DNA from: Glycine soja
Lineage: Eukaryota; Streptophyta; Magnoliopsida; Fabales; Fabaceae
Assembly (NCBI RefSeq): GCF_004193775.1
Contig: NC_041004.1
Coordinates: 31,830,411 to 31,894,410, forward strand
DNA length: 64,000 bases
Direction of reading: 5' to 3'
Below the pieces are notes generated by a model. The model saw only the letters and a list, made by a program, of their open reading frames with translations. It made no database searches and had not been told where the DNA came from. This document shows, piece after piece, positions 44,604 to 56,158 of this stretch. Within the stretch, counting starts at the first letter, position 1; every line of letters begins with the position of its first letter. The translations under genes were made by a program, and so were the position numbers.

Positions 44604-47360
44604 GAGAACAAGTTTTATTGAATGCTTTGATCAGGATCTTGGTTTAATTTATTAGTTATTACCTTCTTTTTTTTTCTGTTTCTGCTTTCCTAGTAAGTAA
44701 TTCTGTGGAGTATTGTACTAGAATTTCTGATCTAGAACGAGATCATAATGATAATTTGCACTATTAGGCTCGTGTTGCAGCATGCTTATGTGGCAATATT
44801 TTATTCGACAGACGACTTTAGATAGTCTTATATCTTCAATATTTTGCACCATTTTCAGAATTTGCTTACTTCTCTGATTGGTTTAGATCGGACAAATTGT
44901 TACATTAGAAATTGCAAATTAAAATCAGAAAATTAGTCACTAAGTTTCTACCTGCGTTATGCAACGTGAGTAGTACTTGTGTGTCGGGCTGTCTTAGATA
45001 GACTTTAGCCATTATGATGAATCTTAATTACTATCGTTTTATGGAGAAATTATATGTAGGTCCAGAATCAACATGTCAAATGTGGTTTAAGTTAGTAACA
45101 ACATAACACGAGGCAACGGGTCAATGGTTATAGTGTTATAGCAACGCTATCAAATTCCATATCTGATGTAATCAATTTATCTGGATATCAGGTTTATGAT
45201 TAATATCACCAACTGCGGCAACTGAACTCAAATCCTTAGTCTCACCGAACAAATCATCATTTGTTTCGTGTCGTGCCTCACATTCTCACGTCTACTGATC
45301 TCCCTCATCAACTTCTCAGTAATTTAAAGTTACGTTTCAGGCAGCTTAAACTATAACCATATTATACATCACAGTAGTGTAATCACTGTGGGATGGATTA
45401 ACGATAAGCAATAATCTCCCATTAATTCATGGTTGCTTTGCGGTAACAGCAATGGCAAAGTGTCCATGGTTGGTTCTTGTTACAGAGCAATGGCAAAGCG
45501 TCCATGGCTGAGAGCGTTCTCTTTTTCTGGCAACGTAAAGTGTAAACGTGATGATCCTCGAAACTATTTTTAGAAGTTTTAATTTTGGTATAATCGTAAA
45601 TGTGATTTGTAAAAGATATCCAATTAATTTTGATATAATGGTAAATTTGAATAAGATATCCTGATAAATTGGTTAAATCGGATTTGAAATTTAATACCCT
45701 TAAAAAGTTATAACATCATTAACCTTTGATCATGTTACAAGGTATCGTGTTGTTACCGACCAAGATCACATTGACGTAATGGTCCCGACTAACATATAAT
45801 TTATTTCTTGGTTTTATGGCTTAACTAGACTAGATATAACTCATGCATTTCACACGTATAAAATCTTAATTTTACAAAAATTCTAGCATTTAAGAATTTG
45901 GAAAGAACATCTCGAACAAAAAGAATCTGGAAGGAATGAATTTATCATTATGATGGATCTTGTAAAAGAATAATATGTCAAAATTTAGTTGTGATAAATT
46001 CATTGCAAAGAGGTAAAATGGGAGTAAAGTTTTTATTTATCCTTGTTTTTTTTTTAAGGTTTTGATCCTTGTGTGGTAAAATAATTATAGAAAAGTGCAT
46101 AATTATCTCAAACTTTTTTTTACTGCATTATCTCCTTAAACTTAAATTTCTAATTTGTTGCAAATTTAAAACTATAATTTTGTCTTAATTAATTTCTAAA
46201 TTGTAATTGTTACAACATGTTGTATTTTGTTAATTAGGTATTAACTTGCTAACATTATAATTTTTTTTATTTTGTTAAATCTCACAGCCATCAAATAATA
46301 TTTCCTTGCTATTCCAACTTTTTACCAATAAAAAAAAATTGATACATCATATGATGTTTTGTCAAATTCTTACCGATATATACTCTTACTTTTTTATATA
46401 TACCCACGTGAACTCGTCTAATTAATTTCTGAAATACACTAATGACCCCTTTTATACATTATAGTAAGAAATTGTGATATCTAAGAAATACATTACATTA
46501 CTAATGTTTATATAAAAAAAATTGTATACCTATGTATAAAGGCCTATGTAAAAGTTAAAATAAATAAATAAATAAATAAAAACATGTGGAAAATCAAGAA
46601 ACCTCAAGAATTGCTAGTGTAAGTAGCCTAAAAATAAAAGGAAAACCAACAACTTATAAATTTTAGGCTAAAATGTCTTTTTGGTAGTTTATGTTTTTAG
46701 TAATTCTCTTTTTGATCCTCTACAAGTTTTTAGTAATTTTTTTTCATTCAATAATTTTTGGTTTGGTCCTTATGTTTTAACATTTCATTTTAATCCTTTT
46801 AAAAATGAGTCAATTTGATCTTTTTGTTGGTTTGAAACTAACATTGTTAACAATTTTTATCTTAAAATAATTAATTTTAACGTAGTGACGATTAAATTTT
46901 TTTTCACTACTTTTGAATTAACTATTTTATCATAAGAAACTAAAATAATTAATATAAATATAATAATGATTTTTAACTGTCACAATTTTTTTTATTAAAT
47001 GTTTAAAAATTATAAATCCTAAATTCTTGCTTCTCATCCTTCTGAGCACCTTCAATCATACTAGACACTAATCATCAAAATCAAATGGATTTGTCCAAGC
47101 TTCAACAAAGTTAGGTTTAGCAACTTTCAAAGGAGATATCTTAATTTGAACACCCAACATTATCTCTCTTTTTGAAAAAGTGAGTCAAATATAGATTAAA
47201 GTAAATTTCTCAAAATTGTGTGACATAAAGACAAGCTAACCCTACTAAAACAAGCAAGTGCTATAATCACTATAAATGTACCACAATAAGCAAAAGAAAC
47301 ACGTAATTGCCAGAAAAACTCAATGGGACAAAACCATGATAAAGGAAAAAAAGATGAAAA
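44604..47360. other. Intergenic, 3' of UGT gene B
   Basis: No gene supported. The first 150 bp should hold the UGT 3' UTR. 46665-46900 has 'ggctaaaatgtctttttggt' and 'tttggtccttatgtttt' phrases typical of decayed MITE/MULE-derived repeats in dicots. A short (AATA)n tract lies at about 46558-46582. Confidence 0.5.
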
Positions 47361-47364
47361 ATGT

Positions 47365-48245
47365 ATTTATTTCTCCCCCTCATGCAACCAATAATCTTTA
47401 AGATGATGAAGTTCAATCTTATGAATCATTTGTTTAAAATTTTTTCTTGACATTGACTTTGTAAAGTGATCTACTAGATTTTCACACGAACAAACTTGTT
47501 TTGAACATTTATATTATCATTCTTTTGGAGAACAAGAGTGAAAAAATTATCATTTTTTTGGAGCACATGAGTGAAGAAGAAATTTGGTAGAATATGTTTT
47601 GTTCTATCTACTTTAATGTATATACATGCAACATTGTCTTCACATGTTGGAAACCAAACACATTCGTGACTTCCTCGTGTATTGCTAAAATTTCAGCATA
47701 ATTGGATAATGTTGTGGTTATGGTTTGCTTCACAAATCACCATATGAAATGGTTGTGTCGCTGCATGTAAACAAATATGTATGTGATCTACCATTATGAG
47801 AGTTTGACAAATAACATGCATATGCATAACCAATTAGATATGACATGGAAAATTTTGGCTAAAACAAGTCAATATCCATTATTGCTCTAAGAAAATAAAG
47901 TATATGCTTCGTTCCATTTTAATATATTTGTGTAGGCAAAGAACTATATCTTGCTAATGAATTGACAACAAATCCTACATCAGGTAATGTGTATTTAGCA
48001 AGATATATAATTGTTCTTATAATACTAAGAAAGGGTATTTCAAGACCAAGTAGCTTTTCGTCCTTTTCTTCAGGTCTAAAAGGATTTTTGTCCACATCTA
48101 AAGACTTTACAATCATTGGAGTATGCAACTGATGCGATTTTCCATATAGAACCTTTTAAGCATCTTTGAAATCCCAAGAAATTTTTATCCTTCATAGATA
48201 TTTCTTCTCAAACTTTTTGTTTAAGCAATTTATATCATTTGGAAG
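47365..48245 (-). pseudogene. Older Ty1/copia fragment (RT end, RNase H, tail), cut by CACTA
   Basis: On the minus strand from 48245 the frame reads LPNDINCLNKKFEKKYL (RT region), then TPMIVKSLDVDKNPFRPEEK, then IYLAKYTLPDVGFVVNSLAR (48128-47919), then degraded RNase H. A C-terminal tail with FTKSMSRKNFKQMIHKIEL follows near 47480-47400. It ends at a purine-rich tract (gagggggag, near 47385) resembling a polypurine tract. The upstream neighbour of this frame is found beyond the CACTA element, at 62460-62500. Many stops are present. Confidence 0.8.
48243..48245. repeat. CACTA target duplication, left copy (AAG)
   Basis: AAG precedes the CACTACTAAAAA terminus; AAG at 62457-62459 follows the opposite terminus. 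Three bp is the hallmark length of the superfamily. Confidence 0.75.
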
Positions 48246-48475
48246 CACTACTAAAAATAATATATTTTACGACGTGCAATTAAAGGCGGTTGTTACAAAA
48301 CCGTCTTTGTTTGGGACAGTGTTATTTTCTTAAATACTGAAAATATTTTAAAGACGGGTTTGATGAAATCATTTTTGAATGGTATAAAACAAAGGAGGTT
48401 TTGTGAAAACCGCCTTTGTTTTATACCATTCAAAAACGATTTCTCATGAAAACCGTCGTTAAGTCTCTGTAATTT
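48246..48475 (+). repeat. CACTA left subterminal region
   Basis: Palindromic words around AAGGCGGTT and AAACCG(C/T)CTTTG repeat in both orientations (48282-48310, 48345-48360, 48386-48460), including a long hairpin of TTGAATGGTATAAAACAAAG and its complement. Confidence 0.8.
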
Positions 48476-48742
48476 TAAATTTAAACGCGTGCTTCTTCAA
48501 TTCCTGTCTCCTCGCTTTGCTTGTTTTCCTTTTTCCAATGTCTCTTTCATCTTCCCTAGGCTCTTGAGAAGACACGTCCACCGCCGAAACCAAACCCAAT
48601 GTCTTCTCTCTCGCGTTGAAAGTGAATTCCTTTCTCGCAGCTTCCATTTTACAGAACGAGAAGCAGAGAATCCACGCTCTATTTTTCTCCCTCCCCCTGC
48701 CTCTTCAGTATCAAGTTTTTCAACCTCTCGCGATGTTCCATT

Positions 48743-48852
48743 TTGCTGATAACCAAATTCGACGCCGCCATTGACATTGTCGAGGAAGCCAACCAGCACT
48801 GGCATGAAGCATTCCGTTCTGAAGAGAAAATCGCGGTTCTCCTTGGAATCTT
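48743..48852 (+). pseudogene. Captured host exon fragment, unidentified gene (first copy)
   Basis: The frame reads ITKFDAAIDIVEEANQHWHE then AFRSEEKIAVLLGIL and stops at the copia-2 LTR. It looks like ordinary soluble, helical host coding sequence, not transposon sequence. The last 32 bp (GAAGAGAAAAT..GGTTCTCCTTGG) recur at 54178 beyond the copia/TRIM block, where the same exon continues as CEMHDFQEQVEPIVAMSVQI. I do not recognise the protein. A CT-rich, leader-like stretch lies upstream (48480-48740). Confidence 0.55.
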
Positions 48853-49116
48853 AACAGAAATTGAACTGAATGAAAAAAGGAAGTTGTATAGAGAGAGAGA
48901 GAGAGAGAGAGAGAAGAAAACGAAAAACAGCTTATGGAATGATCAAAGACAGCTTAAGCTTTATTTTCCAGTAAGTATGGTTTATATACAAAATGGAAAA
49001 TGAAAAGGGAAAATTAGTTATTCAGTTACAAATGAAATGAAGGATAAATGAAATGTATGCAGCAGTAGTAGCATCCTAAATGCAGTAGCAGCAACTCGAA
49101 TTCTCATAGTGGCTAA
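48853..49116 (-). repeat. Copia-2 3' LTR
   Basis: Matches 53596-53878. It contains a 24 bp (GA)n run at 48891-48914 and the phrase CAAAATGGAAAATGAAAAGG. Confidence 0.85.
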
Positions 49117-49129
49117 GAGCCCCCCTCAA

Positions 49130-52100
49130 GCTGGGAATAGATGCTCATCATTCCCAGCTTGGAAACTAGAGTCTTGAATTGAGTAGGAGATAAAGGCTTG
49201 GTAGAAACATGAGCAAGCTGCATGGAGGATCTAACTGGAAGAAGCTTGAGAAGGCCATTTAGTGATTTTTCTCGAACGATATGGCAATCTAATTCGATAT
49301 GTTTTGTGCGCTCATGGAAAACCTGATTGGAAGCAATTTGAATAGCAGATCGATTATCACAAAATAGATTAGCTGGCTGGGGGAATGGAATGCGAAATTC
49401 TTGAAGAAGGTATGTAAGCCATTGAAGTTCACATGTGGTGGTAGCTAAAGCACGATATTATGCTTCAGATGAACTTTGTGAGACAGTGGATTGTTTCTTG
49501 GAGCGCCATGATATGAGAGAATTACCAAGGAAGATGGAGAAGCTTGTAATAGAGCGACGTGTGTCACGAAAACTAGCCCAGTCTGAATCACTAAAAGCTT
49601 GAAGTAGAGTTGAACCAGTTGTAGGAAAGAAAATGCCACATCTCGGTGAACCCTTGAGATAGCGAAGAACCCGAGAGGCGACTTTTGAGTGATCGGTAGT
49701 TGGGTTAGCCATGAATTGGCTCAATTGCTGCACAGCGTAAGAAATATTTGGTCTAGTGTTAGTAAGATAGATGAGCCTACCAACAAGCCGACGATATGAA
49801 GAGGAGTCTTCAGCAGATAAAGGATCTCCTATGCCTGCTTGAATATGAGTAGTACAATCCATAGGTGTTGAAGCTGGACGGCAAGCAAGCATTCCAGAAT
49901 CAGAGAGAATATCTAGAACATATTTCCTTTGACATAGATGGATGCCTTGCTGGGAACGAGCAACCTCCATGCCAAGGAAAAATTTTAAAGTGCCAAGATC
50001 TTTAATCTTGAAGGTTTGGTCCATAAATATGGTAATACGATTGATAGCCATTATATCATTCCCTGTTAGAACTATATCATCAACATACACCAAAAGTGCA
50101 GTAAATGACTTACCATTGAAACAGAGAAAGAGGGAATGATCAGCTGAAGCTTGAGTGAAACCATGAGTAAGAAGAAATGAGTACAAACGATGAAACCACT
50201 GTCGACTAGCCTGTTTCAAACCATAAAGTGATCATTGTAATCGACAAACTTGATTAGGGTGTGAGACTTGCATTCTTGGAGGCAGCTGCATATAGACTTC
50301 TTCATTTAATTCTCCATGAAGGAATGCATTGTTAACATCGAGCTGACGAAGATGCCAACCATGAATAACAACCAATGCTAACAATAATTGGACTGTTGTG
50401 AGCTTCACAACTGGAGAAAAAGTATCAAGGAAATCCAATCCTTCCATTTGAGTATACCCCTTGGCTACAAGTCGAGCCTTATATCGTTCAACGGAGCCAT
50501 CAGCATGATACTTAATCTTATAAACCCAACGGCACCCAATAGCTTTCTTATTAGCTGGTAAGTCTGTAAGGGTCCAAGTGTTATTCGTTTGTAAAGCTTG
50601 TGACTCGGCTTGCATCGCTTTAAGCCAACAACCATGTTGAGATGCTTCAGCATATGTCTTAGGCTCAGTAGATGTAGAAATGGAAAGAACAAAATGTCTG
50701 TGGGATGATGATAGACGCGAATAAGATAGTACAGAATTGAAAGGATGACACACTGAAGCTGAATAACCGAGAGGATGGCTCACTGAAGCTGAATTGGTAT
50801 TAGTAGTTGAAGTGAGAAATACATGATAGTCGTGAAGGTATGTAGGAGGTCTTCTATCTCGTGTGGAACGACGTAAAGGTGTGGCTGAATTATTTTCTGT
50901 ATGTGCACTAGATGTGGGTTAGCTTACCGGCACAACATCTTGTGTCTCAAAAGGAAAATGATCAAGTACAAATGGTGTAGGGGAAACCAAAGGTTGTGAT
51001 TGTTGTGTTTCAAGTTGTGAGGGAAAGTGATTTTCATAAAAAATCACATTTCGAGAAACAGCTAAAGCATTTAAATGTAAATTATATACCAGATAACCTT
51101 TTGTATTTGGCTTAAAACCCAGAAAAATGCATGGATGTGCTCTTGGGTCTAACTTTTGTCTATGTGCTGAGAGTGTGGAAATGTAACAAAGACATCCAAA
51201 AACTTTGAGATTTGATATATCACATGGACTTCCAAACAATTTTTCATAAGGGGATGCATTTTTTCAAAAATGGAGTAAGTATACAGTTTATCAAATATGC
51301 TGCATGACTTAAAGCAAAACACCAAAAATTGTTGGGCAAGTTTGCTTGAAAAAGTAATGCTCTTGTTACATTCAAAAGATGTTGGTGCTTCCGTTCAACA
51401 ATTCCATTTTGCCCAGGCATTTCAACACATGTTGTTTGATGTATAATTCCCTTCAAACTATAAAAATCACTCATAAGAAATTCCAGGCCATTATCAGTTC
51501 TAATTTTCTTAACCTTATTGTCAAATTGAGTTTCAACAAGAGCTATAAAGGCTTTGATATGTTCTCGTGTTTCAGCTTTGACATGTATCAGAAATATCCA
51601 AGTAAAACGTGAATAATCATCCATTATGGTTAGAAAGTATCGATGTCCTAGCATTGAAACCTTTGAACAAGGTCCCCATATATCTATATGCAAAAGTTCA
51701 AAGCTATTCGATGCATGTGAGTTACTGGTGGGAAATGGAAGTCTTTTATGTTTAGCATAATGACATGTATTACAAACAAAATTCTTATCAAGCTTTAAGA
51801 AAGGATAGGTTGATTGCATATTTCGTAAACGTTCAGAGGAAAGATGTCCCATTCTAAAGTGCCAAAGATCTATAGGTGTAATGGTACAATATGGATGAAC
51901 AATGTTGGTTTCAATGTTAGATATGGCCGTATAGTTTGGGGTGAGGTAGTACAATCCATTTCTCACTTCAACTGTACCAATCTTCGCTTGAGTAATCTCA
52001 TCCTGCATCAAGCATGAATTAGAAGAGAAAATAAGTTTACAACTATTAGTAGAGACAAGTTTAGATATGGAAATCAGATTAAAGGAAAAGGAAGGGACAT

Positions 52101-53476
52101 ATAACACTGCTGACAGGATGATGGAATCTGAAATGCATATGTCACCAGAGTGAGTAGCAGTGACATGATGGCCATTTGGTAGTCTAACTACAGTAGGAGG
52201 ATTTAGCTGAGTGTAGGATTTAAAAAGATCAAGTGAGGCTGATACATGATCAGTTGCTCCAGAATCCAGGATCCATGTGTTGAGTGTGTGTGTGTGGTTT
52301 ACAAAAGACAAAGACTTACCATGAGCTGGTTGTGTCAACAGAACAAGAGGCTATCTGTTTAAGATTGGATGACAATTTAGCTAAGTTCCCATTAGTTGGT
52401 TGTTAGATTAAAGCAAGCAATGCTTTGTATTGCTCAGGTGAAAAACGAATCTCCTTGGACTCTAAAAGCTGTGTTTGATCATTGGTGACTGCATTATCTC
52501 CTGCCACCAAGTTGTTAGCACTGCTCCTTGGGTTAGAAAACCTGTAACCTGGTGGGAATCCATGCTTTTTGTAGCATACATCAATAGTGTGACCCATTTT
52601 TCCACAATAAGTACATACTTTCCCACTCCTATGGCTACTAGACTTGTTCCTTTCACTGTTATTTGAAGGAACTCCATGTTTCTTATAGCAAACATTCTCA
52701 GTATGTCCAGTCTTCCCACAATAATTACAGGCCAATTTCACTGCATTAATTAAACTACCTTTCATGTCTATGTTATTAGCAGCTATCAAATTGCTTCCAA
52801 TTTGCCTTTCCTATTGTGCAACATAGGAAAATATCCTTGATATTTTAGGTAGTGGATTCATGAGGAGGACATGTGATCGCACATTTCCATATTGTTCATT
52901 CAATCCTCTGAGAAACTGAATTGCTCTATCCTCAAGCTTTCTTTGAGCTACAATATTAAGTGCTAAACATGTGCATCGCGTATTGCATGAGCATATAGGA
53001 TCAGGTCTAAAATTTTCCAGTTCATCCCAAATTATGCGCAATTTCGTGAAATACTCTGTAACTGAAAGGTTACCTTGCCTAATTGAAGCTACCTCTTGCT
53101 GGAGATCAGAGATCCTAAGAAGATCACTCTGCGCATATCTGAATTTTAGGTCTTTCCATATTTCCTCTGCCTTATCCATCCACAAAATACTTTGCCTAAT
53201 AGTCATGGATACTGAATGAATGATCCATGAAACTACCATGTTGTTGCAGCGCCTCCATGCTCCATAAGTTCGATCAGCCTTTAGCGGTTCTGGCGCACCT
53301 CCATCGATGAATTCAAGCTTATTCTTTGCACTCAGAGCAGTCATCATTGATATGCTCCATGAATGATTGTTCGAAGAATCAAGAACTGGTGAAACAAGTG
53401 ATACCGCTGGATTTTCGCTTGGATGCAAGTAAAGAAAGCTATCCACACCAGGTGTTTGTGAATCTCTCTCACTCAT
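49130..53476 (-). pseudogene. Copia-2 gag-pol, several stops and frameshifts
   Basis: Gag starts MSERDSQTPGVDSFLYLHPS at 53476, with a TAG at 52811. Two zinc knuckles follow (CNYCGKTGHTENVC and CTYCGKMGHTIDVC, 52730-52560). Protease WILDSGATDHV keeps the catalytic D-S-G. Integrase has the HHCC finger (HFRMGHLSS, CNTCHYAKH) and core residues in IDIWGP, RTDNGLEF and GQNGIVERKH, ending in a frameshift at 51244. RT (50783-49800) includes CRWVYKIKYHADGS, a TGA near 50230 inside the CRLQ-SLYGLKQ motif, and LLVYVDDIVLTGN. RNase H has FSDSDWASFRDTRRS, then a TAA at 49458. The lesions are few compared with copia-1, agreeing with the similar LTRs. Confidence 0.92.
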
Positions 53477-53583
53477 GACTATAACAATGAAGATGAATCA
53501 AAACAGAAATCGAAACAGAGACGAAAGCAGGTTGAAACGATATCTTCGAATGTGCAGCAGAGCTCTTCCTCTTCAATGGAAGA

Positions 53584-53595
53584 GCTCTGATACCA
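53584..53595 (-). other. Primer-binding site, copia-2
   Basis: The reverse complement reads TGGTATCAGAGC, matching initiator Met-tRNA, next to the right LTR. Confidence 0.9.
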
Positions 53596-53878
53596 TAACA
53601 GAAATTGAACTGAATGAATAAAGGAAGCTGTATCGAGAGAGAGAGAGATCGAGAGAGAGAAGAAAACGAAAAACAGCTTATGGAATGATCAAAGACAACT
53701 TAAGCTTTATTTTCCAGTAAGTATGGTTTATATACAGAATGGAAAATGAAAAGGGAAAATTAGTTATTCAGTTACAAATGAAATGAAGGATAAATGAAAT
53801 GAAGAGTAAATGAAATGTATGCAGCAGTAGTAGCATCCCAAATGCAGTAGCAGCAACTCGAATTCTCATAGTGGCTAA
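53596..53878 (-). repeat. Copia-2 5' LTR
   Basis: Matches 48853-49116 with an extra 'aaatgaagagtaaatgaa' segment and a GATC interruption in the GA run. Confidence 0.85.
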
Positions 53879-54177
53879 GGGTGGTTAACGAACATGATAA
53901 GTGCTTATATAGCTGGGTAGGTCACCCCCTTATGAACCAGTTTTTAAGGGGACCTTTCGGATGTCTTTGCTGCACTTTAACATGGTATCAGAGCTAGGTT
54001 ACGCCCGGTGGTGTGGTGGATAGTGTCGCTAGCCCTCGCTTTGTGGTGACGAGACCTGGCTCGAGGGGGCGTGTTGAGAGTCCCACATCGGGTGGTTAAC
54101 GAACATGATAAGTGCTTATATAGCTGGGTAGGCCACCCCCTTATGAACCGATTTTTAAGGGGACCTTTCGGATGCCT
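53879..54177 (+). mobile_element. TRIM-like mini-retrotransposon, both ends truncated
   Basis: Two copies of GGGTGGTTAACGAACATGAT...GGGGACCTTTCGGATG (53879-53979 and about 54093-54177) flank a very short middle. After the first copy comes CATGGTATCAGAGC, a Met-tRNA primer-binding site. Before the second copy come a purine-rich CTCGAGGGGGCG tract and the LTR start TGTTGAGAGTCCCACATCGG. The first LTR lacks about 20 bp of its start and the second lacks its last 13 bp. There is no coding capacity, as expected for TRIMs. Confidence 0.8.
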
Positions 54178-54313
54178 TTGAAGAGAAAATTGTGGTTCTC
54201 CTTGGAATCTTGTGTGAAATGCACGATTTTCAAGAGCAAGTTGAACCGATTGTCGCTATGAGTGTGCAAATCAGAGATGGCGACGATGATGTGGTCCTTG
54301 GAGAGGAGTGATT
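54178..54313 (+). pseudogene. Captured host exon fragment, unidentified gene (second copy)
   Basis: The frame reads EEKIVVLLGILCEMHDFQEQ and VEPIVAMSVQIRDGDDDVVL, then stops at TGA near 54311. The first 32 bp repeat the end of the fragment before copia-2, with two changes. Together the two pieces make one plausible exon that I cannot identify. Confidence 0.5.
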
Positions 54314-54819
54314 GGGACTCGGTGGAGGTAGGTGAGTCGGGCGAGTCGACTCGGTCAGTGACCGAGTCAGACTAGATCTACATGGAGCCGGTGTCGCGTG
54401 CTAATTTCTCTACTCATGTGTATTTAAGTTTTCCTTTGTACATAATCTGTGTTTGGGTCTATGCATATGTGTATTTAAGTTTTCCTTTGTACGTATTATT
54501 ATCTCTCTCTCCTTCACTGTGTGTGTGAGTTGGTTTTTCGTGATAAAATGAACTTTTCATCTGTATGATTTTCTTGACATGAACATGTGCTTCAAATCAA
54601 AATAATATGGTATTTCTGTTTCATTCTTTGTTTCTATTATAATTTATTAACTTGTGAAAATTGGATTTTAAGTAATAATCAACATCTGATTTATATGCAC
54701 AATTATTTTTTAAATCTAAATTCGCAGTCATGTATGCAACCTAGAAACATTTTTGTCATAAGTTTCCCCCCTTTTCATGTTCTTCATTCAACTTCAAATT
54801 GTGAATAAAATTGTTGCAG
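54314..54819. other. CACTA interior, non-coding
   Basis: GAGTCG-rich tract at 54328-54370. A 26 bp phrase (ATGTGTATTTAAGTTTTCCT) is repeated at 54416 and 54467. It probably represents intron or UTR of captured genes. Confidence 0.4.
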
Positions 54820-55200
54820 GTCTTAGAGGCCTTGCTGCCTGAGGGTATGATTATTCCTTCTGCTTTTGAGACTCTTGGTCATATAGCACACCTGAATTTG
54901 AGAGACGAACATTTACCATACAAATGACTAATAACAAAGGTTTTTATTTTAGAAATATTTTTGGTTACTGTGTTAAATATAAAATGTAAAATTGTACTGC
55001 AAATTCTTATCTGTCTTAATTTATGAAAGGCGACTTTCATTCATTTTCAAGTTGCGCTGGATAAGAATAAGCCAAGCATACAAACGATTGTGAACAAGAT
55101 TGATACAATTCAGAATGAGTACAAGACCATTCAACTTGAGGTTTTAGCAGGAAACCACTCTCTTGTGACTACAGTAGTTGAGAATGGTATTCGCTTTGCA
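54820..55200 (+). pseudogene. Captured TRM5-like tRNA (guanine-37 N1) methyltransferase exons
   Basis: Exon 54820-54939, after a clean TTGTTGCAG acceptor, reads [20 protein letters not shown] then [15 protein letters not shown], a TGA, then LITK and a GT donor. Exon ~55051-55200 reads ALDKNKPSIQTIVNKIDTIQ then NEYKTIQLEVLAGNHSLVTT and VVENGIRF. The order [23 protein letters not shown] is the N-terminal part of TRM5, which methylates G37 of tRNAs. The S-adenosylmethionine-binding domain is missing and the frame runs into unrelated sequence after GIRF. With a stop and no catalytic domain it cannot be a working enzyme. A parental intact copy should exist elsewhere in the genome. Confidence 0.75.
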
Positions 55201-55356
55201 AGAAAGAAAGACCAAATGGAAGAAGTTAAGCATAAAAATATTTGTATCCCAGTAACAGTTCTGAATCAAGGGAATTTGGATTCTGGTAAATTTTCTTTTA
55301 TTAGTGCTTATGAAGTTTATTCTGACAGGACCTTAGCAATGTTGGACACTAATTGA
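55201..55356 (+). pseudogene. Captured exon-like fragment, unidentified
   Basis: It continues the frame from the TRM5 piece: ARKKDQMEEVKHKNICIPVT, VLNQGNLDSGKFSFISAYEV, YSDRTLAMLDTN, stop. The composition is coding-like and I do not recognise it. It may be a second captured source fused after GIRF, or diverged TRM5 sequence. Confidence 0.4.
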
Positions 55357-55420
55357 GTTAGCATTTGTGTATGAGTTTAAATTTTTACACGGATTATAGT
55401 TGATGATCTTTATGTTTCAG

Positions 55421-55653
55421 CTGAGCAACTATTCCTCAATGGAAGGTGTTCTTTATTGTAAGCCTCACTTTGAGCATCTCTTCAAGGAGAGTGGGTCCTT
55501 CAGCAAGAACTTCCAGTCACATATGTGTTTTTCGTTTTCTTCTTTGAGAATGAAGCTGTGTTTGTGTGGTTTTTGAATCATATGCCTCATTAATTGGCCA
55601 TATATTCATTTTGAACAGCTGCAAAGCTAGCTGATAAGACAACACATGAGCTG
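55421..55653 (+). pseudogene. Captured plant LIM-domain protein exons
   Basis: After the acceptor TATGTTTCAG, exon 55421-55518 reads LSNYSSMEGVLYCKPHFEHL then FKESGSFSKNFQS, the end of the first LIM zinc-binding domain of plant two-LIM (WLIM) actin-bundling proteins. The next exon, 55619-55653, reads AAKLADKTTHEL, the start of the inter-LIM spacer, and ends at a GT donor. The upstream CxxC half and the second LIM domain are not present. Two exons and their intron were kept, so capture was at the DNA level and not from mRNA. It is a fragment and not a working gene. Confidence 0.75.
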
Positions 55654-55764
55654 GTAAAATGCTTAATTTTGCAAATTTCTAACTTCATTGTGATAAGTAT
55701 GTCTAAAGCATTCGGTCTTATATATTGAAGTTTAAATTTTGAAGTAGGATTAGTGTAGAAATCT

Positions 55765-55767
<3 letters not shown>

Positions 55768-55828
<61 letters not shown>
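55768..55828. repeat. (TA)n microsatellite, ~61 bp
   Basis: Uninterrupted TA dinucleotides between the LIM fragment and hAT-2. Confidence 0.95.
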
Positions 55829-55830
<2 letters not shown>

Positions 55831-56029
55831 TAATGCTTGTTCTTTCCTATCACTGTGTCACTTATATAATTTTAATCAGTACTGGAGACACCTTAATAAT
55901 CTTCTTCATGAATATATATATACAAGTGATAGATATAGTCAAGCATATTGACCTTCTGTAAACATTTAATTAGCTAGGTAGGATGCATTCAATTGAATAG
56001 ACTAATCCACTGAGAACTGAGAAGAATTA

Positions 56030-56037
56030 GGTAGAAT
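56030..56037. repeat. hAT-2 target duplication, left copy (GGTAGAAT)
   Basis: Matches GGTAGAAT at 59757-59764 perfectly. Confidence 0.9.
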
Positions 56038-56120
56038 CAATGAAGCACCGACACCGACACCGACACCGGACACGGACACGTGGACACCTGTAATGTTGAA
56101 AATGTAGGACACGGACACGG

Positions 56121-56121
<1 letters not shown>

Positions 56122-56154
<33 letters not shown>
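56122..56154. repeat. (TA)n microsatellite in hAT-2
   Basis: About 33 bp of TA dinucleotides just inside the left end. Confidence 0.9.

Positions 56155-56158
<4 letters not shown>

Larger units (their letters stand above)
48853..53878 (-). mobile_element. Ty1/copia retrotransposon 2 (~5.0 kb), inside the CACTA
   Basis: Two LTR copies (48853-49116 and 53596-53878) are nearly identical apart from a few substitutions, the GA-run length and an 18 bp indel, so the insertion is fairly recent. The primer-binding site (reverse complement TGGTATCAGAGC, 53584-53595) and the polypurine tract (cccccctcaagct on plus, from 49120) fix the orientation as minus. LTR ends are not the canonical TG..CA as far as I can delimit them, and the immediate flanks show no 5 bp duplication. 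Confidence 0.9.

Noticed and set aside
48246..48475. A complete small MITE instead of a CACTA end
   Set aside because: No matching TAGTG terminus with an AAG flank occurs at 48475 or nearby, while the right terminus at 62456 fits both the TIR and the target duplication. The interrupted copia frame favours the large element.
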